Shown: one piece after another, positions 61,739 through 64,000 of the stretch
Layout: every line of letters starts with the position of its first letter
How positions within the stretch are numbered: position 1 is the first letter of the stretch
Assembly (NCBI GenBank): GCA_022841745.1
Contig: JALHQW010000010.1
Span: 1-64,000 of the forward strand
Direction: 5' to 3'
From: Saprospiraceae bacterium
GTDB lineage: Bacteria; Bacteroidota; Bacteroidia; Chitinophagales; Saprospiraceae
Length of the DNA: 64,000 bases
Position numbers and translations under genes: made by a program
Notes under the pieces: model-generated
The model's database searches: none
The model's input: only the letters and a program-made list of their open reading frames with translations
Told to the model about the DNA's origin: nothing

Positions 61739-62218
61739 TTATTTATTGGCAATTTCACTATAGTACAACTTCTCTAAATATTCACGCTCCCTTTTTGTAA
61801 GTTTCCAACCCATACTTGTTCGCATAAAAAGACCTAATGCGTTATCTATCACGAATCGTTTACATTTTGCCACATCTTGATTTTCGGATTTCAAGGCAAT
61901 AATTGTTTCATCATTTTCATAATAGTATTTCCACCAATCATCTAAATCTTCATTAGGTTGACTTAGTGTTTTATTCATCATGTTAATGAACGTACCTTGG
62001 CGTTGCGATAGGTGAGCTCTTTCAAGTTTTACTTTAAGGTTTTCCCTTTTAAAATTAGCTTCTTTATACGCTTTCAGGGCTTCTTCGGTAATTCCAGTAA
62101 CTCGCCAACTATTCAGATAATTTTTGAATAGTAAAGTCATAATAGCAGCTCTTGACTTAATCGGAGCTTTCATTTTGCATATAAGCAAATAGTCATGATA
62201 GATTTCTTCTTTGGTCAT
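61739..62218 (-). CDS. Hypothetical protein
   Basis: 159 residues, mostly helical, rich in Lys, Glu, Asn, Tyr and Trp, with no signal peptide or membrane segment. Two polar stretches (ERAHLSQRQGTFINMMNK; GWKLTKREREYLEKLYY) look like helical DNA- or protein-binding surfaces, but no family is recognised. Clearly AT-rich compared with mutS. It sits in a repeat-rich region, so acquired origin is possible. Confidence 0.7.
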   Translation of the reverse strand: MTKEEIYHDYLLICKMKAPIKSRAAIMTLLFKNYLNSWRVTGITEEALKAYKEANFKRENLKVKLERAHLSQRQGTFINMMNKTLSQPNEDLDDWWKYYYENDETIIALKSENQDVAKCKRFVIDNALGLFMRTSMGWKLTKREREYLEKLYYSEIANK

Positions 62219-62398
62219 AATATTCTATATTATTCAGGTCTTATGTTAAATTTAATAAACCAGTTGCCGCAAGTCTTAACCATTAGAACAACTGTCGCAC
62301 AAAGCTACAAACCCTCCAGTTAAATTACCAACTCTTGCTGGAACTACAGTATTCTTGACGACACTTAGAATTGTGTTTGAATTGATTGCATCTGCCCC

Positions 62399-62513
62399 TC
62401 ACCCCATCGAAACCATCTCCAACTGCGCCCCCTGCCTCCTTGCCCGCTCGGCGTTCTTTTCCAATTCAATGGAAACGCCGTTGACCATCCAATCTTCCCC
62501 GCATTGGGTGCAA
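62399..62513 (-). pseudogene. 3' remnant resembling a YgiT-type zinc-finger antitoxin, copy 1
   Basis: The minus strand encodes CTQCGEDWMVNGVSIELEKN, then AERARRQGAQLEMVSMG-stop. The CxxCGE motif and the following acidic/basic helix ending near LEMV resemble the C-terminal end of YgiT-type zinc-finger proteins (often antitoxins). The upstream part is missing: the frame meets a stop inside the palindrome 62514-62546. Confidence 0.5.
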
Positions 62514-62546
62514 AGATTTGACAAATTTTATAAATTTGTCAAATCT
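62514..62546. repeat. 33-nt palindrome at the break point of the YgiT-like remnant
   Basis: AGATTTGACAAATTT / AAATTTGTCAAATCT, 15-bp arms and a 3-nt centre. Right half recurs imperfectly at 62847-62868 (TTTATAGAATTTGTTAAATCTG), just before the second YgiT-like remnant. Confidence 0.8.
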
Positions 62547-62577
62547 GACCATAAACACCATCAAAACCTCCTCCAAA

Positions 62578-62766
62578 TCCTATTCTGCACATTCCGACTG
62601 CCTTTCCAACTGTTCAAAAAACAATTCTGCTGATTCGGAACGCCATTCTGACTACTTGGAATGGCGTTCTGCACGTGCAGAGTGTCATTCCAAGCGTTCA
62701 GAATGGCGTTCTGCAAATGCAGAACGCCATTCCAAATGGTTAGAATGGTGTTCTGCACGTGCAGAA
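62578..62766. repeat. 21-bp tandem array, about nine units
   Basis: Units such as TGGCGTTCTGCACGTGCAGA and CGCCATTCCAAATGGTTAGA repeat every 21 nt, alternating between two palindrome-related halves so a 42-nt super-period is visible. In the + frame they encode heptapeptides of the form HSxxxEW-RSAxAEx; the frame is open 62518-62838 (106 codons) but has no good start or known domain. No spacers, so not a CRISPR. Confidence 0.8.
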
Positions 62767-62872
62767 TGTCGCTGGAGCGGTAAAAACAGGAATTTTTTGT
62801 TCCGTAACCGAGCCGTTGACCTGTTGGCGCAATTTTGAGGAATAATTTATAGAATTTGTTAAATCTGACTCT

Positions 62873-62993
62873 TCACATCATCGAATTCATCTCCAATTGC
62901 CCCCCCTGCTTCCTTGCCCGCTCGGCATTTTTTCCAGTTCAATAGAAACGGGGTTGTCAATCCAGTCTTCGCATTATTGAGTGCAGACAAAGG
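62873..62993 (-). pseudogene. Remnant resembling a YgiT-type antitoxin end, copy 2 (degenerate)
   Basis: About 110 bp match copy 1 at 62399 at roughly 75-80 percent by eye, in the same orientation. It has an in-frame TAA within the CxxC motif and a one-base loss after the ELEK segment. It is clearly non-coding. Confidence 0.5.
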
Positions 62994-63005
62994 CAGCTAA
63001 AATTT

Positions 63006-63416
63006 TCATCCTACCCCCGCAAACTTCGTCACATCCATATAAAACACCTCCCAGGTATGCCCGTCAAAATCCTCCAAGGTGCGCTGTTGCATAAAACCAT
63101 AGTCCCGCATTTCGTTGGGTTCGGTGCCGCCTGCTGCAAGGCCGTTGGCTAGGATGCGGTTTACCTCGTCCACGCTGTCCACCGAGAGGGAGAAAAGGCC
63201 TGCGATGTTCGTTTTGGTATCCGCAATGGGCTTGGCGGTGAAGCTGGCGAATTTTTCGTGGGTCATAATCATCAAGAAGATGTTCTCGCACCAGACCATG
63301 CATTTTCCGTTTTCGTCCGAAAACTGCGGGTTGTTGGTGAAACCCATCGCCGAGTAGAGGTCCATTGATTTTTGCAGGTCTTTTACGGCTAGGTTGATGA
63401 AGATTTGTTTTGACAT
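63006..63416 (-). CDS. VOC (glyoxalase/bleomycin resistance) superfamily protein
   Basis: 136 residues. One pair of beta-alpha-beta-beta-beta modules: FINLAVKDLQKSMDLYSAMGF at the N-terminus, RTLEDFDGHTWEVFYMD at the C-terminus, the latter with the Glu of the metal site. Members bind a metal and act on varied small molecules; substrate not readable. The start codon ATG at 63416 follows an ordinary leader. Confidence 0.85.
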   Translation of the reverse strand: MSKQIFINLAVKDLQKSMDLYSAMGFTNNPQFSDENGKCMVWCENIFLMIMTHEKFASFTAKPIADTKTNIAGLFSLSVDSVDEVNRILANGLAAGGTEPNEMRDYGFMQQRTLEDFDGHTWEVFYMDVTKFAGVG

Positions 63417-63490
63417 GATGTTGAAATTTGTTGTTGGTGGCTAAGGTCGGGGCGTTGCCTTACCAAGCAAAGCTAAAGAAATTGCGGGAA

Positions 63491-63525
63491 TAGTGACGGC
63501 GTGACTTCGAGTCACGCCGTCACTA
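63491..63525. repeat. 35-nt palindrome
   Basis: TAGTGACGGCGTGACT / AGTCACGCCGTCACTA, perfect 16-bp arms with a 3-nt loop (TCG). Its centre GTGACTTCGAGTCAC resembles the mutS palindrome centre GTGACTTCAAGTCAC. Confidence 0.88.
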
Positions 63526-63564
63526 AAGGCGAGAACTCATCTTGTACAAAGCATGATGAATCCC

Positions 63565-63812
63565 TGCGCCGATTGGGTTAACATTATTGCCGATAAGATT
63601 AGTCCAATCGCCGCCAAGGTTCATTCCATCGGCGAAGAGATGAACTCCTTCGCCAATTAGGCCCACCACATCGCCGACAAGATGCATCCAATCGTCCCAA
63701 GGGCTTACCAATTCCCGATTGGGTGCATCTTATCGGTGATTGGTTGAATCAAATCGGCGCAAAGATTAGCCTTATCGGCGCAAAGATTAATCTTATCGCC
63801 GACAAGATTCAC
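63565..63812. repeat. 21-bp tandem array with internal inversion (heptapeptide-coding)
   Basis: From about 63565 to 63711, seven 21-nt units (ATCGCCGACAAGATGCATCC and relatives) read on the minus strand as heptapeptides IGDxxNL/IGEGVHL/FADGMNL. From about 63713 to 63812, about five units read on the plus strand as IGDWLNQ-IGAKISL-IGAKINL. The two halves meet head to head at CGATTGGGTGCATC and its inverse. Neither strand has a recognised start or domain. Confidence 0.75.
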
Positions 63813-63853
63813 TAGGTTTTACACAAGATAAACCTGATTTTAGAAGAAGCCAC

Positions 63854-63886
63854 AACGACGGCGAGGTACGCAACCTTGCCGTCGTT
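63854..63886. terminator. 33-nt hairpin, possible terminator
   Basis: AACGACGGCGAGGT / ACCTTGCCGTCGTT with a 5-nt loop and one G-T pair, followed by TTCG and then TTGCTTTTTG. May be another member of the small palindrome family. Confidence 0.5.
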
Positions 63887-63933
63887 TTCGCCATTTGCTT
63901 TTTGAAGCTTTTAAAATCTTGTGATTTTAGCGA

Positions 63934-64000
63934 GTGAACATTTCAAACCTCCCACCCGTTACCCAAACAACACCTGAATTTATTGGACAACCGATTGCCA
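63934..64000 (+). CDS. Possible start of a gene cut by the right edge
   Basis: A GTG at 63934 opens a frame of 22 codons to the window end (VNISNLPPVTQTTPEFIGQP). Too short to judge; it is listed because the preceding 40 nt look like an AT-rich leader. Confidence 0.25.
   Translation, partial: MNISNLPPVTQTTPEFIGQPIA

Noticed and set aside
62518-62838. 106-codon repeat protein gene on the + strand
   Set aside because: The frame spans a palindrome and array, has no ribosome binding site or known domain, and its beginning overlaps decayed antitoxin sequence; left as a repeat.
62578-63812. CRISPR array
   Set aside because: Units are contiguous 21-mers with no unique spacers, and no cas genes are nearby.

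Overview
The window is a chromosome segment from a gliding-type member of the Bacteroidota, most likely a Saprospiria-like lineage. This placement is inferred from gene content, not from a marker phylogeny. The evidence is a type IX secretion cargo protein with a gliding-motility C-terminal sorting domain (22963-27267), a GldG homologue (46851-48545), a TonB-dependent receptor with a carboxypeptidase-like N-terminal domain, a bacillithiol gene (bshC), an OmpA protein with thrombospondin type-3 calcium repeats, and promoter elements of the Bacteroidota form TAnnTTTG.

Region 1 (1-11152) is a defence locus. A type I restriction-modification set (hsdM cut by the left edge, then hsdS, and hsdR at 7104-10337) is split by 4.6 kb of accessory DNA. 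The last ~80-90 bp of hsdS recur four more times downstream, and small cargo genes lie between or after these copies (2825-3322, 3440-3793, 4265-5655). Two copies of a ~180-bp inverted-repeat element are embedded in the array. Next come a duplicated 5' scrap of hsdR, an internally deleted darT toxin remnant and an intact darG antitoxin gene, then the real hsdR.

Region 2 (11389-61454) is mostly ordinary core genome: rlmN, pruA, OmpA-type envelope proteins, bshC/hscA, an SPFH protein, the large secreted adhesin-like protein, the threonine degradation pair (tdh-like and kbl), a five-part ThuA/glucose dehydrogenase/PKD/cytochrome c/carbohydrate-binding lipoprotein, a geranylgeranyl-reductase-family flavoprotein, dapF, an HtrA protease, a TonB receptor, sucC, gapA, pgk, gldG, rsmE, rseP, hscB, a leucine tRNA cluster with one broken member, a GH3 beta-glucosidase, yidD and mutS. 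hscA and hscB are 32 kb apart but should work together in Fe-S cluster assembly. gapA and pgk are adjacent glycolytic genes.

Region 3 (61455-64000) is repeat-rich. It holds an 80-bp duplication of the mutS 3' end, several perfect palindromes, two remnants resembling a YgiT-type antitoxin, two separate 21-bp tandem arrays, a VOC-family gene and one unknown gene.

The most unusual feature of the window is its small-repeat biology. (a) Short gene ends (hsdS 3', hsdR 5', mutS 3') are duplicated around inserted material. (b) A family of 31-35-nt near-perfect palindromes occurs both between genes and in frame inside hsdM and mutS, recalling the Rickettsia palindromic elements. (c) Tandem heptamer arrays occur, three of them exactly 6 x 7 = 42 nt, one in frame inside a coding region. 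(d) A ~165-170-bp element with terminal inverted repeats sits in the same orientation just upstream of two unrelated genes.
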